From Methylococcus sp. EFPC2 (GTDB taxonomy: Bacteria > Pseudomonadota > Gammaproteobacteria > Methylococcales > Methylococcaceae): a DNA stretch of 64,000 nucleotides. The stretch spans positions 2,046,001 to 2,110,000 of the forward strand of contig NZ_CP070491.1 in assembly GCF_016925495.1 (NCBI RefSeq), given 5' to 3'. The notes below the pieces were generated by a model. It was not told the DNA's origin and searched no databases. It saw only the letters and a program-made list of their open reading frames with translations. Shown in pieces: positions 28,633 through 39,565 of the stretch. Both the position numbers and the translations under genes were made by a program. Position 1 is the stretch's first letter, and each line of letters begins with the position of its first letter.

Positions 28633-29022
28633 ATGCCAGATCCAAAAATGCGCATACTCGTGGTAGACGATTTCGCCACCATGCGCCGCATCAATATCAC
28701 CATCCTGAAACAACTGGGATTCGATAACATCGAAGAGGCCGAGGATGGCAATGATGCGTTCAATAAGCTCAAGGCGGGCAATTATGGATTCGTCGTCAGC
28801 GACTGGAACATGCCCAACCTGGATGGACTGGGGCTGCTAAAAAAAATCCGCGCCGATGAAAACCTCAAGAATCTGCCGGTGATGATGGTGACCGCCGAAG
28901 CGGAAAAGAGCATGGTCATCGAAGCGATACAAGCCGGGGTCAACAACTACATCGTCAAACCCTACACCGCGGCTACTTTCAAAGAAAAATTCGACAAAGT
29001 ATTCGAAAAACTGGGCGGCTAG
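28633..29022 (+). CDS. cheY: Chemotaxis response regulator CheY
   Basis: This is a 129-aa single-domain receiver. Key residues fall at E. coli CheY numbering: D12 and D13 acidic pocket, D57 phosphoacceptor ([10 protein letters not shown]), T87 and K109. Phospho-CheY binds the flagellar switch and changes rotation. The ATG at 28633 follows CGGAGAG. cheZ follows 81 bp downstream on the same strand, so the pair forms a small chemotaxis operon. Confidence 0.97.
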   Translation: MPDPKMRILVVDDFATMRRINITILKQLGFDNIEEAEDGNDAFNKLKAGNYGFVVSDWNMPNLDGLGLLKKIRADENLKNLPVMMVTAEAEKSMVIEAIQAGVNNYIVKPYTAATFKEKFDKVFEKLGG

Positions 29023-29103
29023 CGCGTTACGCAGACGCTCAGCTTTTTTGCGGCGAAGCTCTCGCGCCTCGCGTACCTGTCACTTATCGCTCCGGATCGC
29101 ATC

Positions 29104-29799
29104 ATGAATGACATCGTCAATGCAAAGGAATTCATCGAAAAGAAAATAAGCCATGGCGACGACCCGCGGGTCGATCTGTTCAATGATATGGTTTCGTTCA
29201 TGGAAGCCATTTCGCTGAACGACTATGACACCGCGGAAAGTGCAATCGAGCGTATCGCGCATGAAAACCAGGGCGAGCTTTACAAAGAAGTGGGCCGGGT
29301 TACGCGCAAGCTGCACGATGCCATCCGCGGATTTCGCGACACCATCGACCCCAAGGTAAGGGAAATCGCGGAAAGCGAAATGCCCAACACCGTGGACAAA
29401 CTGCAAATGGTGATCGAAAAAACGGAAGAAGCCGCCAACAAGACCATGGGTATCGTGGAAACCTATCTGGTGGGGATGAGCGCGCTCGACGGTCATCTGA
29501 GCCAGGTTCAAGGCCCGCCGGAGTCAGTCGAATACCTGCAGCAGTTTCGTGGACGGCTTGAAGAGGATATGATCAACATACTGACCACTCAGTCATTTCA
29601 AGATCTCACCGGCCAGACCATCAAAAAGGTCATCAAGCAGGTCGGCGAAATCGAATTCGAGCTCGTCAAGTTGGTAGCGACGTTTGGTGCGCAAGATGAA
29701 GGTAAGAAGCCATCTCCAACGATCGTGGCCGCGGATCAGCCACCAGAAACCGTGTCCCAGTCCGACGTGGACGATTTACTTAAAAACTTCGGATTCTAG
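29104..29799 (+). CDS. cheZ: Protein phosphatase CheZ
   Basis: This is a 231-aa protein with the CheZ layout: a long helical hairpin and the catalytic segment QSFQDLTGQTIKKVI near residue 163, with the conserved phosphatase Gln in it. The C-terminal end (SQSDVDDLLKNFGF) is the CheY-binding peptide. It dephosphorylates CheY-P. CheZ is typical of beta- and gammaproteobacteria, which supports the taxonomic reading. Confidence 0.95.
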   Translation: MNDIVNAKEFIEKKISHGDDPRVDLFNDMVSFMEAISLNDYDTAESAIERIAHENQGELYKEVGRVTRKLHDAIRGFRDTIDPKVREIAESEMPNTVDKLQMVIEKTEEAANKTMGIVETYLVGMSALDGHLSQVQGPPESVEYLQQFRGRLEEDMINILTTQSFQDLTGQTIKKVIKQVGEIEFELVKLVATFGAQDEGKKPSPTIVAADQPPETVSQSDVDDLLKNFGF

Positions 29800-29901
29800 T
29801 CCTCAAGATCGGGCCACGCCCGTTCTCCCTCGCATCGCTTTTTCATCGGACGCAGACACGTCGGGCCTTACTCACCGCCGACTACATACCATGGTTCGCC
29901 C

Positions 29902-30222
29902 GTGCGAATCGGCTCGAAGCGCACCGTCACCCTAAGACTCGAGGTCGGCGGCATGCGTGGCCGGGACTGCGAAGCCCGCCTCGAACTTGCCTTGATCGCA
30001 TTGCCCGGAGTCACCGCCGTGTACGCGAGCGCGGAAAAAGAAAGGGTCGTCGTCATCGGTCTGCGTCGCGACATCCGTCACGGCGATCTTATGGGCTCGA
30101 TCGAGGAGCTGGGATACCGTTGTCCCGCGCGCATACACAGGCAACAGTTGATTGCGATCCGGCGCTGGTTGACCGGTCTGTCCGCCGGGCTCTTGCGAGC
30201 GATTCGTTGGTCTGTTCGCTAG
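29902..30222 (+). CDS. Heavy-metal-associated-like domain protein lacking the CxxC motif
   Basis: This is a 106-aa protein whose residues 8-75 follow the HMA ferredoxin-like fold: VTLRLEVGGM, then ALIALPGVTAVYASAEKERVVV, and a closing IEELGYR. The metal motif GMxCxxC is replaced by GMRGRDC (residues 17-23), so only one Cys remains and normal copper binding is doubtful. The C-terminal 25 residues are basic and amphipathic. The start is a GTG at 29902; the nearby ATG is out of frame. It lies downstream of cheZ, probably as a separate gene. Confidence 0.6.
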   Translation: MRIGSKRTVTLRLEVGGMRGRDCEARLELALIALPGVTAVYASAEKERVVVIGLRRDIRHGDLMGSIEELGYRCPARIHRQQLIAIRRWLTGLSAGLLRAIRWSVR

Positions 30223-30231
30223 GCGTCAAGC

Positions 30232-30257
30232 ACAAAAAACGCCTCCGGAGAGGCGTT
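30232..30257 (-). terminator. Rho-independent terminator for the sigma-54 activator gene
   Basis: An 8-bp stem (AACGCCTC with GAGGCGTT, loop CGGA) is followed on the minus strand by a T run (AAAAAA on the plus strand). It lies 30 bp beyond the stop of the minus-strand regulator. Confidence 0.7.
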
Positions 30258-30286
30258 CAATCGAAACCGGGAACCGTAGACGCGGA

Positions 30287-31228
30287 TCAGTTGATACCGT
30301 ATTTCTGCATGCGGTAGAGCAAGGTATCACGGCTGATGCCCAGCAAGCGGGCGGAACGGCTACGATTGCCATTGGTTCGCACCAGCGCCTGGCGGATCAA
30401 ATCCATTTCGACCTTTTCCAGATCGATGCCAAACTCGGGCAGAGCGAACAAGGGCTTTTCGGCCGGCGCCAGACTGACGATTTCGGAAGGCAGATTGCTC
30501 TCCTCGATGACCCTTCCGGCCAGGAGTATGGACAAGCGCTCGCACAGATTGCGCAATTCGCGCACGTTGCCGGGCCAGGGGTATGCCTGCAGGCGGGACA
30601 AGGCGGTCTTGCCGAAACTCGACACCGGGAGACCATGCTCGCTCGCGAAGCGCTTGATGAAATGAGTCAGCAATAGCTGGATATCACACATCCGTTCGCG
30701 CAGCGGCGGGATCACCAAGGGAACCACATTCAGCCGGTAATAAAGATCCTTGCGGAATTCGCCACGGGCGATTTTTTCTTCCAGGCTGGCATTGGTCGCG
30801 GCGATGATGCGCACGTTGACGTTTTGCGTCTGGGTATCGCCCACCGGCTGTATCTCCCCCGTTTCCAGGAAACGCAACAGCTTGGCCTGCAAAGGCAAAG
30901 GCAGGGAATCGACTTCATCGAGAAAGAGCGTGCCGCCGTCGGCGGCCGGGAGACGTCCGACCTGATTAGCCACCGCCCCGGTGAATGCGCCTCGACGATG
31001 CCCGAACAGTTCGGACTCGGCGATAGCCTCCGGTAACGCCGCGCAATTCAGCGTGATGAACGGTTTGTCCACACGCGGACTGTACTGCTGCAATGCATTG
31101 GCGAGGACTTCCTTGCCGGTACCCGTTTCGCCGACCACCAGTACGGTGACGTCTGTAGCCGCCACCATTCTCGCGCTTCTGAGGAGCGCCTCGAAATTAG
31201 GGGATTGCCCGATCATAGACTCAAACAT
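30287..31228 (-). CDS. Sigma-54-dependent transcriptional activator without receiver domain
   Basis: This is a 313-aa AAA+ activator. Walker A is GETGTGKE (33-40), the sigma-54 contact loop GAFTGA is at 80-85, and Walker B is LFLDEVD (101-107). A Fis-type helix-turn-helix (NGNRSRSARLLGISRDTLL) closes the protein. There is no N-terminal receiver, GAF or PAS domain, so it resembles PspF in layout and must be controlled by a partner or by level. The ATG at 31228 is preceded by GAGGGTGAG; the longer frame overlaps the next gene. Its target genes are not evident here. Confidence 0.9.
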   Translation of the reverse strand: MFESMIGQSPNFEALLRSARMVAATDVTVLVVGETGTGKEVLANALQQYSPRVDKPFITLNCAALPEAIAESELFGHRRGAFTGAVANQVGRLPAADGGTLFLDEVDSLPLPLQAKLLRFLETGEIQPVGDTQTQNVNVRIIAATNASLEEKIARGEFRKDLYYRLNVVPLVIPPLRERMCDIQLLLTHFIKRFASEHGLPVSSFGKTALSRLQAYPWPGNVRELRNLCERLSILLAGRVIEESNLPSEIVSLAPAEKPLFALPEFGIDLEKVEMDLIRQALVRTNGNRSRSARLLGISRDTLLYRMQKYGIN

Positions 31229-31239
31229 AAGCTCACCCT

Positions 31240-31971
31240 CTAAGTCTCCATTCGATGTAAACCATGCATGACCATGGGATTCAGCCACGGGAACGCCGCA
31301 AGCAAGGCCAGCAGTATCAGGGATATCCCGGCGAGCTGCCGGAACTTCCGCATACTGGATAAACGCACCATGAATGAGGTCATTATACCGACGCCGACCA
31401 CGGCCGGCAAAGTTCCGATGCCGAAAGCCAGCATCGTAAGAGCTCCTCTTATTTCGCTCCCTGCCGTCGTCGCCAAGGTGACCGCCGCGTAGACCAGACC
31501 ACAGGGCAGCCAGCCCCAGATCATGCCGAACACGAACGCCGCCGGCAGGGTCTCGACCGGTATCAAACGCCGCCCATACGGCTCGAGGCGCGCCCATATC
31601 AGCGCGCCGACACGCTCGATATAGGCGAAACGCGGGAACCAGCCGGCGATATGCAGGCCGGCACCGGCCATGATCAGCGCGGAGATGATTTGCAGGACGC
31701 GGTGCCCCTGCCCCTCGAAAGGCAACATCAGGGCGTTGTGCAGCAGGCCCGCCAGGAAGCCGACCACGGTATAGCTGGTGATGCGGCCCAGGTTATAGCT
31801 CAACACGAACGGCACCAGCAACACCTTGCTCTCGCGGATTTCCCGCCGCAGGCTCAAGGTCAGGGAGCCTATGATGGAGCCGCACATACCCAGGCAATGC
31901 AGCGCGCTGAACAGCCCCATGACCAGGGCGACCAGATAGGATGTGCTAAAACCGGATTCGAGATGTTCCAT
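31240..31971 (-). CDS. TauE/SafE (DsbD_2-like) family membrane protein
   Basis: This is a 243-aa protein with six or seven hydrophobic helices. The first carries the ALHCLGMCG motif seen in the cytochrome-biogenesis-associated TauE/SafE-like group, and a second conserved segment is WGWLPCGLVYAA. These Cys residues suggest a link to copper handling or cytochrome oxidase assembly in related proteins; here this is inference. It is 11 bp upstream of the sigma-54 activator gene on the same strand, probably co-transcribed. ATG at 31971 is chosen over a GTG four codons earlier. Confidence 0.8.
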   Translation of the reverse strand: MEHLESGFSTSYLVALVMGLFSALHCLGMCGSIIGSLTLSLRREIRESKVLLVPFVLSYNLGRITSYTVVGFLAGLLHNALMLPFEGQGHRVLQIISALIMAGAGLHIAGWFPRFAYIERVGALIWARLEPYGRRLIPVETLPAAFVFGMIWGWLPCGLVYAAVTLATTAGSEIRGALTMLAFGIGTLPAVVGVGIMTSFMVRLSSMRKFRQLAGISLILLALLAAFPWLNPMVMHGLHRMET

Positions 31972-32061
31972 ACGGCGCCGCACGATATCAAAGGTCAGGG
32001 GATAAAAACAGCGCCATGCGTGATATCCCGCATGCTACCGAGTCATATCACACAGTCGCGA

Positions 32062-32802
32062 TTAAGCGTCGGATGCCGGTGAGGAAAACACCGCCGCGAT
32101 CTGCGCCTGAGCCGCCAGGGCGGCGGCTCGCCGGTCGCCGGCGTCGCGTATGGGCCGGCCGACCACGATGTAGTCGGCGCCGTTACGGAAAGCCTGCTCG
32201 ACCGACACCACCCGTTTCTGATCGTCGGCGGGGCGGTTTTCGACCGGCCGTATGCCGGGCGAGATGACCAGCAGTTTGTCGTCCACCTCGCGCCGCAAGA
32301 GAGGCACTTCGAGGCCGGACGAAATCACGCCGTCGCAGCCCAGCGCCAGGGCGCGGCGCGCGCGCGAAGCCACCAGAGCTTCGATGTCGCAGGAAAAGCC
32401 GAGATCGTCGAGGTCACCGCGATCCAGGCTGGTCAACACCGTTACGGCCAGGATTTTGAGCGTGCCTTTTTCCCGCGCTGCCGCGGCCATGATGGCATCG
32501 TTGCCGTGTATCGTGGCGAAATCGACGTCGCGCTGGCTCAAGGCCCGGATGGCCCGGCCCACGGTTTCCGGCACGTCGAAAAACTTCAGGTCGACGAACA
32601 CCTTCTTGCCGCGCGCCTTCAGCCAATCGATTAGGCCGAAATAGTCGCCGGCCATGAACAACTCCATACCCACCTTGTAGAAGACCACGGCATCGCCCAA
32701 TTCCTCGACCAAGGCCTGAGCCTCCGGGATGCTGGGAAGGTCCAAGGCAACGATCAAGCGCTCGGCGACGGGGATGGATTTGGTGGACAACAATTCACTC
32801 AT
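32062..32802 (-). CDS. pyrF: Orotidine-5'-phosphate decarboxylase
   Basis: This is a 246-aa enzyme of the last step of UMP synthesis. The active-site DxKxxD motif is present as DLKFFD (residues 71-76). The N-terminal IVALDLPS and the C-terminal phosphate-binding segments (VISPGIRP, YIVVGRPI) match the family. Length is normal. It is a single gene on the minus strand. Confidence 0.96.
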   Translation of the reverse strand: MSELLSTKSIPVAERLIVALDLPSIPEAQALVEELGDAVVFYKVGMELFMAGDYFGLIDWLKARGKKVFVDLKFFDVPETVGRAIRALSQRDVDFATIHGNDAIMAAAAREKGTLKILAVTVLTSLDRGDLDDLGFSCDIEALVASRARRALALGCDGVISSGLEVPLLRREVDDKLLVISPGIRPVENRPADDQKRVVSVEQAFRNGADYIVVGRPIRDAGDRRAAALAAQAQIAAVFSSPASDA

Positions 32803-32882
32803 GGAATCTCCTGGGAAGACGAAACGAGACGCCGGGCCGGCCCCTGTTAAAATGGCGCATCGAGGGCGAACAGAGACCTGAC

Positions 32883-33803
32883 ATGTATTCGGTATTGGGG
32901 CAGATGGGCTTGCTAATCGTGTGCGGCGCGGCGGTCGGCATTATACGCCCGGGCGGCCTCTCTGCCGATCAGATCAGGCAGGTCCTGACGACCCTGGTGT
33001 TCAATCTTCTGCTGCCGGCTTTGGTGCTATCGGTACTCTGGCGGGCTGAACTGGGCTGGGAAACGCTCAAGATCTCCATTTTCGGGGTGGCCACGATCCT
33101 GTTCGGTGCCGGACTGACCTGGCTGGTCAGCCGGGTCGTGTCCATCGACCGGCGGCGACTGGGCGCGGCCATGCTGGCGATCACCTTCGCCAACGTCACC
33201 TACCTCGGTCTGCCGGTGCTGGAGCAAACCTTCGGCACGTGGTCACGAGCCCTGGTCATACAGATCGACCTGTTCGCCTCCTTCCCCATGGTCTTGACCC
33301 TGGGCAACTACATCGGGCGGCACTACGGCGAAGACGGTGCCCGACAGCAGCCGGCCTCTATCCTCCGAGCCCTACTCGGCACTCCGCCGCTGCTGACCGC
33401 CCTGCTCGCCTTGACCCTCAATCTGAGCGGCACGCCCTACCCGGCATGGCTGGACGGCACGCTGAGCATGCTTTCCGGCGCGGTCATTCCGCTGATGCTG
33501 ATCTCGCTCGGCCTGGGCTTGCGCTGGGATGCCTGGCACTGGCGCAACCTGCCGCTGGGTAGCGTGGTCCTGGTCGGCAAGCTGCTGCTGATGCCGCTGT
33601 TCGGGCTGTGGCTGGGCCTCAAGCTGGGATTCGAGGGCGACAAACTGTCGGCCCTGGTGATGGAGTCCGGCATGCCCAGCATGCTGCTCGGCGTGGTTTA
33701 TTGCGACCGCTGGCGCCTGGACACCGGCTTCTATGCCATGATCGTGGCCTTGACCACCGCCGGTGCCCTCCTAACCCTACCGCTATGGCGGCATTTGCCC
33801 TGA
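32883..33803 (+). CDS. AEC family transporter (auxin efflux carrier-like)
   Basis: This is a 306-aa membrane protein with about ten hydrophobic helices in two halves, typical of AEC/malate permease-like transporters: it has a VFNLLLPALVLS segment in the first half and GMPSMLLGVVY in the second. Substrates of the family are organic acids or unknown. A TAAAAT box near 32848 lies upstream. It is divergent from pyrF and 29 bp ahead of a dicarboxylate symporter gene, so the two may share a transcript. Confidence 0.88.
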   Translation: MYSVLGQMGLLIVCGAAVGIIRPGGLSADQIRQVLTTLVFNLLLPALVLSVLWRAELGWETLKISIFGVATILFGAGLTWLVSRVVSIDRRRLGAAMLAITFANVTYLGLPVLEQTFGTWSRALVIQIDLFASFPMVLTLGNYIGRHYGEDGARQQPASILRALLGTPPLLTALLALTLNLSGTPYPAWLDGTLSMLSGAVIPLMLISLGLGLRWDAWHWRNLPLGSVVLVGKLLLMPLFGLWLGLKLGFEGDKLSALVMESGMPSMLLGVVYCDRWRLDTGFYAMIVALTTAGALLTLPLWRHLP

Positions 33804-33832
33804 GCCCCTCGCTCCTCTCCTAGACGCATTTT

Positions 33833-35086
33833 ATGAGTAAGCCATCCCTCAACACGCAAATCCTTGTCGCCGCCCTGTCCGGTATTTTGCTGGGCCTGCT
33901 TTTCCAAAACCAGGCCGACACGGGTTTCGCCAAGACCGGCCTTTACCTCAGCAGCCTGATCGGGGGCGTCTTCATCGACCTGCTGAAGATGATCCTGATC
34001 CCCCTGGTGTTCGCCTCCATCGCGGTGGGCGTCGCCAATCTGCGCGCGCACGACGCCATGCACAAGGTGTGGAAATACACCGTGGTCTATTTCCTGACCG
34101 CCACCACGCTGGCGACCTTGCTGGGCCTGTTCACCGCCAACTACTTCGCGCCCGGCGCCGGACTGAACCTGGATTTGTTCCACGACGCCGTCAGCCGCTT
34201 CGACGCCAAGCATCTCAACCTGGAAGAATTCTTCACCAACTTCTTCCACCATCTGTTCCTGAATCCCGTAACCGCCATGGCGCAAGGCGAAGTGTTGGCG
34301 ACCGTGATCTTCGCCCTGATCTTAGGAATAGCCTTCGTCGTCTCCGGGGAGCGCAGCAAACACCTGCTGGCCTTGCTGAGCGAACTGCTCGACCTGGTGA
34401 TGCTGATCGTCGGCTGGATCATGAAGCTCGCCCCCCTGGGCATATTCGCGCTGCTGGCCAAGCTCACCGCCACGCAGACGCCCGATCTCTTCACCAGCCT
34501 GGCCAAGTTCGTCGTCGTCGTGATGGGCGGAACGCTGTTTCACGGCTTCGTGACCCTGCCGCTAATGCTGTTCCTGGCCACCGGCATCGGCCCGCGCTTC
34601 TTCTTCCGCGGGGCGCGCGAAGCGCTGGTCACGGCCTTTGCCACCAGCTCCAGTTCCGCCACCCTGCCCGTCACGGTACGCTGCAGCGAACAACATCTGG
34701 GCGTGAACAAGAACATCGCCGGATTCGTCCCGCCGCTGGGCGCCACCCTCAACATGGACGGCACCGCGCTCTACGAAGCCGCCGCCGCCCTGTTCGTCGC
34801 CAACCTGACCGGCGCCGACCTTAATCTGCTGCAGCAAGTCGTCGTCTGCCTCATGGCCATCGTGGCGTCCATCGGCGCGCCGGGCATCCCCAGCGCCGGC
34901 ATGGTCACCATGATCATGGTCCTGCAATCGGTGGGCCTGCCGGCCGAAGCCATCGCCATCCTGCTGCCCATAGACCGCTTCCTCGACACCGTCCGCACCA
35001 TGGTCAACGTCGAAGGCGACATGATAGGCAGTTTGATCGTGCAGAAATTGACCGAAGCTCCAGCAGCACCAGCCAACCCGGACTAA
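33833..35086 (+). CDS. Dicarboxylate/amino acid:cation symporter (DAACS family)
   Basis: This is a 417-aa GltP/DctA-type transporter. Diagnostic segments are the serine-rich reentrant loop SSSSATLPVT near residue 270 and the PLGATLNMDGTALYEA motif near residue 300. A second reentrant loop is GAPGIPSAGMVTM. It couples uptake of glutamate or C4-dicarboxylates to H+ or Na+. It follows the AEC transporter on the same strand. Confidence 0.94.
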   Translation: MSKPSLNTQILVAALSGILLGLLFQNQADTGFAKTGLYLSSLIGGVFIDLLKMILIPLVFASIAVGVANLRAHDAMHKVWKYTVVYFLTATTLATLLGLFTANYFAPGAGLNLDLFHDAVSRFDAKHLNLEEFFTNFFHHLFLNPVTAMAQGEVLATVIFALILGIAFVVSGERSKHLLALLSELLDLVMLIVGWIMKLAPLGIFALLAKLTATQTPDLFTSLAKFVVVVMGGTLFHGFVTLPLMLFLATGIGPRFFFRGAREALVTAFATSSSSATLPVTVRCSEQHLGVNKNIAGFVPPLGATLNMDGTALYEAAAALFVANLTGADLNLLQQVVVCLMAIVASIGAPGIPSAGMVTMIMVLQSVGLPAEAIAILLPIDRFLDTVRTMVNVEGDMIGSLIVQKLTEAPAAPANPD

Positions 35087-35107
35087 GCCGGAGGCACGGG
35101 AGTCGGG

Positions 35108-35836
35108 TCACACGTACAAAGGCGCCATCTTGCGCCAGTACCCGCCTTGGTGCGCTCGGCCGTCCCACTCGCTGAGGTGGTTCCAAACGCCTTTCTCCCA
35201 AAGCACCCGGCTCAGATGCCGGTTGTTGTCGAGAAAGGGATCCTCGCGGCCCACGACCAGGACGATGTCCATCCCGCGCAATGCATTCAGCTTATCTCCC
35301 TCGCCGAGCGAGGGCAGAAAATGGCTGGGCGTGTTGTAGTAGACGTTTTCGTCGTAATAACCGTCGTACAGATTGCCGAAACTCTCCACGCTCAGGGTCA
35401 AATCGTAACGGCCGGAGAACGCGGCGAGCTTGCGGAACAGGTGCGGATGGCGAAATGCGATATTGGCGGCATAGAAGGCGCCCAGACTGCATCCGTGGCT
35501 GATGGTGCAAGGATGGCTGTTTTTCGCCGCCATGAGCGGCAACACTTCATTGAGCAGGTATTCTTCGTACTGCAGGTAACGCCGAACGCGATCCGCCGGA
35601 TGCCGCCACCCGCAATAAAAGGTTTCGTGCGCCAATCCCTCGACGCAGTACAACTGCAACTGGCCGGCTTCGATCTTGTGCGCCAGCGCCTGTACCATGC
35701 GCAAGTCTTCGTATTCATGAAACCGCCCGTCGCGCGTGGGGAAAACCAGCACCTTGGCCCCGCCATGGCCGAACACCAAGAGCTCCATGTCTCTATGCAG
35801 CCTGGGGCTGTACCAACGATGATATTCGCGATTCAT
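35108..35836 (-). CDS. Esterase family protein (alpha/beta hydrolase)
   Basis: This is a 242-aa protein of the putative-esterase (EstD/antigen 85-like) family. The nucleophile elbow is HGCSLGA, with Ser in GxSxG form near residue 120. A downstream acidic residue lies in VGREDPFLDN and a His near the end in WDGRAHQGGYW, completing a plausible triad. There is no signal peptide, so it is cytoplasmic. It starts at MNREYHRWY; six more codons are open upstream. It lies downstream of an acetylxylan-esterase-type gene on the same strand. The substrate is unknown. Confidence 0.8.
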   Translation of the reverse strand: MNREYHRWYSPRLHRDMELLVFGHGGAKVLVFPTRDGRFHEYEDLRMVQALAHKIEAGQLQLYCVEGLAHETFYCGWRHPADRVRRYLQYEEYLLNEVLPLMAAKNSHPCTISHGCSLGAFYAANIAFRHPHLFRKLAAFSGRYDLTLSVESFGNLYDGYYDENVYYNTPSHFLPSLGEGDKLNALRGMDIVLVVGREDPFLDNNRHLSRVLWEKGVWNHLSEWDGRAHQGGYWRKMAPLYV

Positions 35837-35881
35837 GTGAACGACCGGCTGCAATAAACATTCCTACTCGATCCGCGCGGC

Positions 35882-36838
35882 TCACAATTCGGCGAAAAAA
35901 TCCGCCAGGACTTCCCGCAGCTCCGACTCCTGGCGCGCCTTGGCCGGATAGTCGAAATGCCCTGCTTCCAGCACGTACAGGCTTTTCGGGCCGGCCAGGG
36001 CGTTATAGATGGCGAATTGTCCGGGCGGCGCCACGGCGGGATCGAACAAGGCCGCCGCCACCTGAACCGGAACGTCCACCTGGGTGGCCGCGCTGGCCGC
36101 ATCGTAATAGCGCAATGTGTCCATCACGTTACCGTGCCTGCGCTGGTAATCCCGGATGGCGCAGCCGCTGCCCACCGTCGGCAGTTCCAGCCGCAAGGGA
36201 TGATGGCCGAAAGTCGGTACACTAAGATGCGCCCGCCGTATGCGGGCATCCCAGGGCAAAGCCAAGGCGCCTATGCCGCCGCCGAAACTGATGCCCATAT
36301 AGCCGATATGCCCGGCGATGGCCGGAAACAGCCCGGTCAACACCGACACGGCCAGCCATAAATCCTCGACGCAACCGCCGAGTATGTAACGGTCGCGCTG
36401 GTCGATATCGTGCAGGACGTGCCAGTAAGGCTGATCGGAAATGGGTGGGCGGCGGCTGCGGGAGAGACCGCGAAAGCAAGGAAACAGCAAGACCGCATCG
36501 GCGACCGGCAGGTCGAAATCCGGCGCATCCCGGCCGCCATAGCCGTGCCCAACCACCAGGCCCCGCCGCACCGGCCGGCCTTGCGGCATGAGCAACCAGC
36601 CGCCGAGGGTGAAATCGTCCGTGGAGCGGTATTCGAGGTCGTAGACCGCGTAGCCTTCCCGGTGTTCGGGCCAAGGCTGCAACCGGGGCTCAGGCGCCAC
36701 CGCAAGCGCGCGCCGGTAGCGGGCTTGCCAAAAGTCCGCGAAATCCTCCGGCGCGACCGGCGCTTCGACTCGCAGCAAGCTCTCCAGCGTGTAGCCGTAG
36801 CTCGGGTCGAAAGGAAAAGAATGGGGGAAACCGGCCAT
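35882..36838 (-). CDS. Acetylxylan esterase (AXE1)-like hydrolase
   Basis: This is a 318-aa alpha/beta hydrolase resembling AXE1/cephalosporin-C deacetylase: PEDFADFWQARY in the N-terminal part, GYGGRDAPDF in the middle, and a nucleophile elbow GISFGGGIG. The catalytic Asp and His are likely in AALFDPAVAPPGQF and LEAGHFDYP. It removes acetyl groups from sugars or similar esters; the true substrate is not evident. The longer open frame upstream overlaps the uup promoter region, so the ATG at 36838 is preferred. Confidence 0.82.
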   Translation of the reverse strand: MAGFPHSFPFDPSYGYTLESLLRVEAPVAPEDFADFWQARYRRALAVAPEPRLQPWPEHREGYAVYDLEYRSTDDFTLGGWLLMPQGRPVRRGLVVGHGYGGRDAPDFDLPVADAVLLFPCFRGLSRSRRPPISDQPYWHVLHDIDQRDRYILGGCVEDLWLAVSVLTGLFPAIAGHIGYMGISFGGGIGALALPWDARIRRAHLSVPTFGHHPLRLELPTVGSGCAIRDYQRRHGNVMDTLRYYDAASAATQVDVPVQVAAALFDPAVAPPGQFAIYNALAGPKSLYVLEAGHFDYPAKARQESELREVLADFFAEL

Positions 36839-37001
36839 GACTCCGTGAACTCCTATCCGGGCGCTATCCCGTACACGGCATTTTACCCGAGCGGCAGACT
36901 TGCTCAGCCCGGAATCCCAAGCCGCGAAATCCCGCGCTATCGGCCCCGGAATACCCGGCTTTTCCGGTAAACTAGCCCACCCTTCTTCATTCTGTCCCCC
37001 C

Positions 37002-38909
<1,908 letters not shown>

Positions 38910-39020
38910 GAAGAAAACACTTGATTGACAACCCTTATCAACGACACACAAAGGGCCATGTATTACCCCGCAAAGGTTTGTCTTATATTTTAACGTCGTC
39001 CTAGCTAACAAGGAATAACC

Positions 39021-39563
39021 ATGCAGATTTACATTGATTTCAATGAGTCAACTAAATCATGCATTTTAGGTGTGCTGTGCGTATTTTCACTATCTGGATG
39101 CATCAACGTAAGTGAGCTTTCAAAGATAGGGACGACCTATCATAACAACGACAATGAATGGAAACTAGGATACTCTGATATTCAATTAAACGACAGCACC
39201 TTCCGTGTTTCGTTTGCCGGGTACTCCATCCCACAAAACCAATGCGACGAATTTGCTTTAATGAGAGCGACGGAATTGACCAGAAATAGAGGCCGCAAAT
39301 ATTTTAAAATATTGGATGAAAAACAATCATCAAGCACACAGCACTTCTCTATACCAGGCTCCACAAATACATTCGCGACAATTTTGTCACCAGGAATTAT
39401 GAGCGCTACAAGCTACTCTTCTGGCGCAGCCTTTACAATGAATTACCCAGTTTCCACGCTCACCATTCAGATAATGGGTGAGACAGACGGTGCAGCAAAC
39501 ACTTTTGACGCAGATATTATTTGGAACTCACTAAATAAAAAGCATTCTATACATAATAAGTAA
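39021..39563 (+). CDS. Lipoprotein, CC0125/CC1285-like family
   Basis: This is a 180-aa protein with a signal sequence and lipobox LSGC (Cys about residue 27). The mature part has the conserved CDEFALMRATELT and RGRKYFKIL segments I associate with the CC0125/CC1285 lipoprotein group, whose function is unknown. The gene is markedly AT-rich in contrast to its neighbours, with many Asn/Ile/Lys/Ser codons, which points to recent transfer. It sits between uup and a REP array, a typical place for acquired DNA. Confidence 0.7.
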   Translation: MQIYIDFNESTKSCILGVLCVFSLSGCINVSELSKIGTTYHNNDNEWKLGYSDIQLNDSTFRVSFAGYSIPQNQCDEFALMRATELTRNRGRKYFKILDEKQSSSTQHFSIPGSTNTFATILSPGIMSATSYSSGAAFTMNYPVSTLTIQIMGETDGAANTFDADIIWNSLNKKHSIHNK

Positions 39564-39565
39564 CG

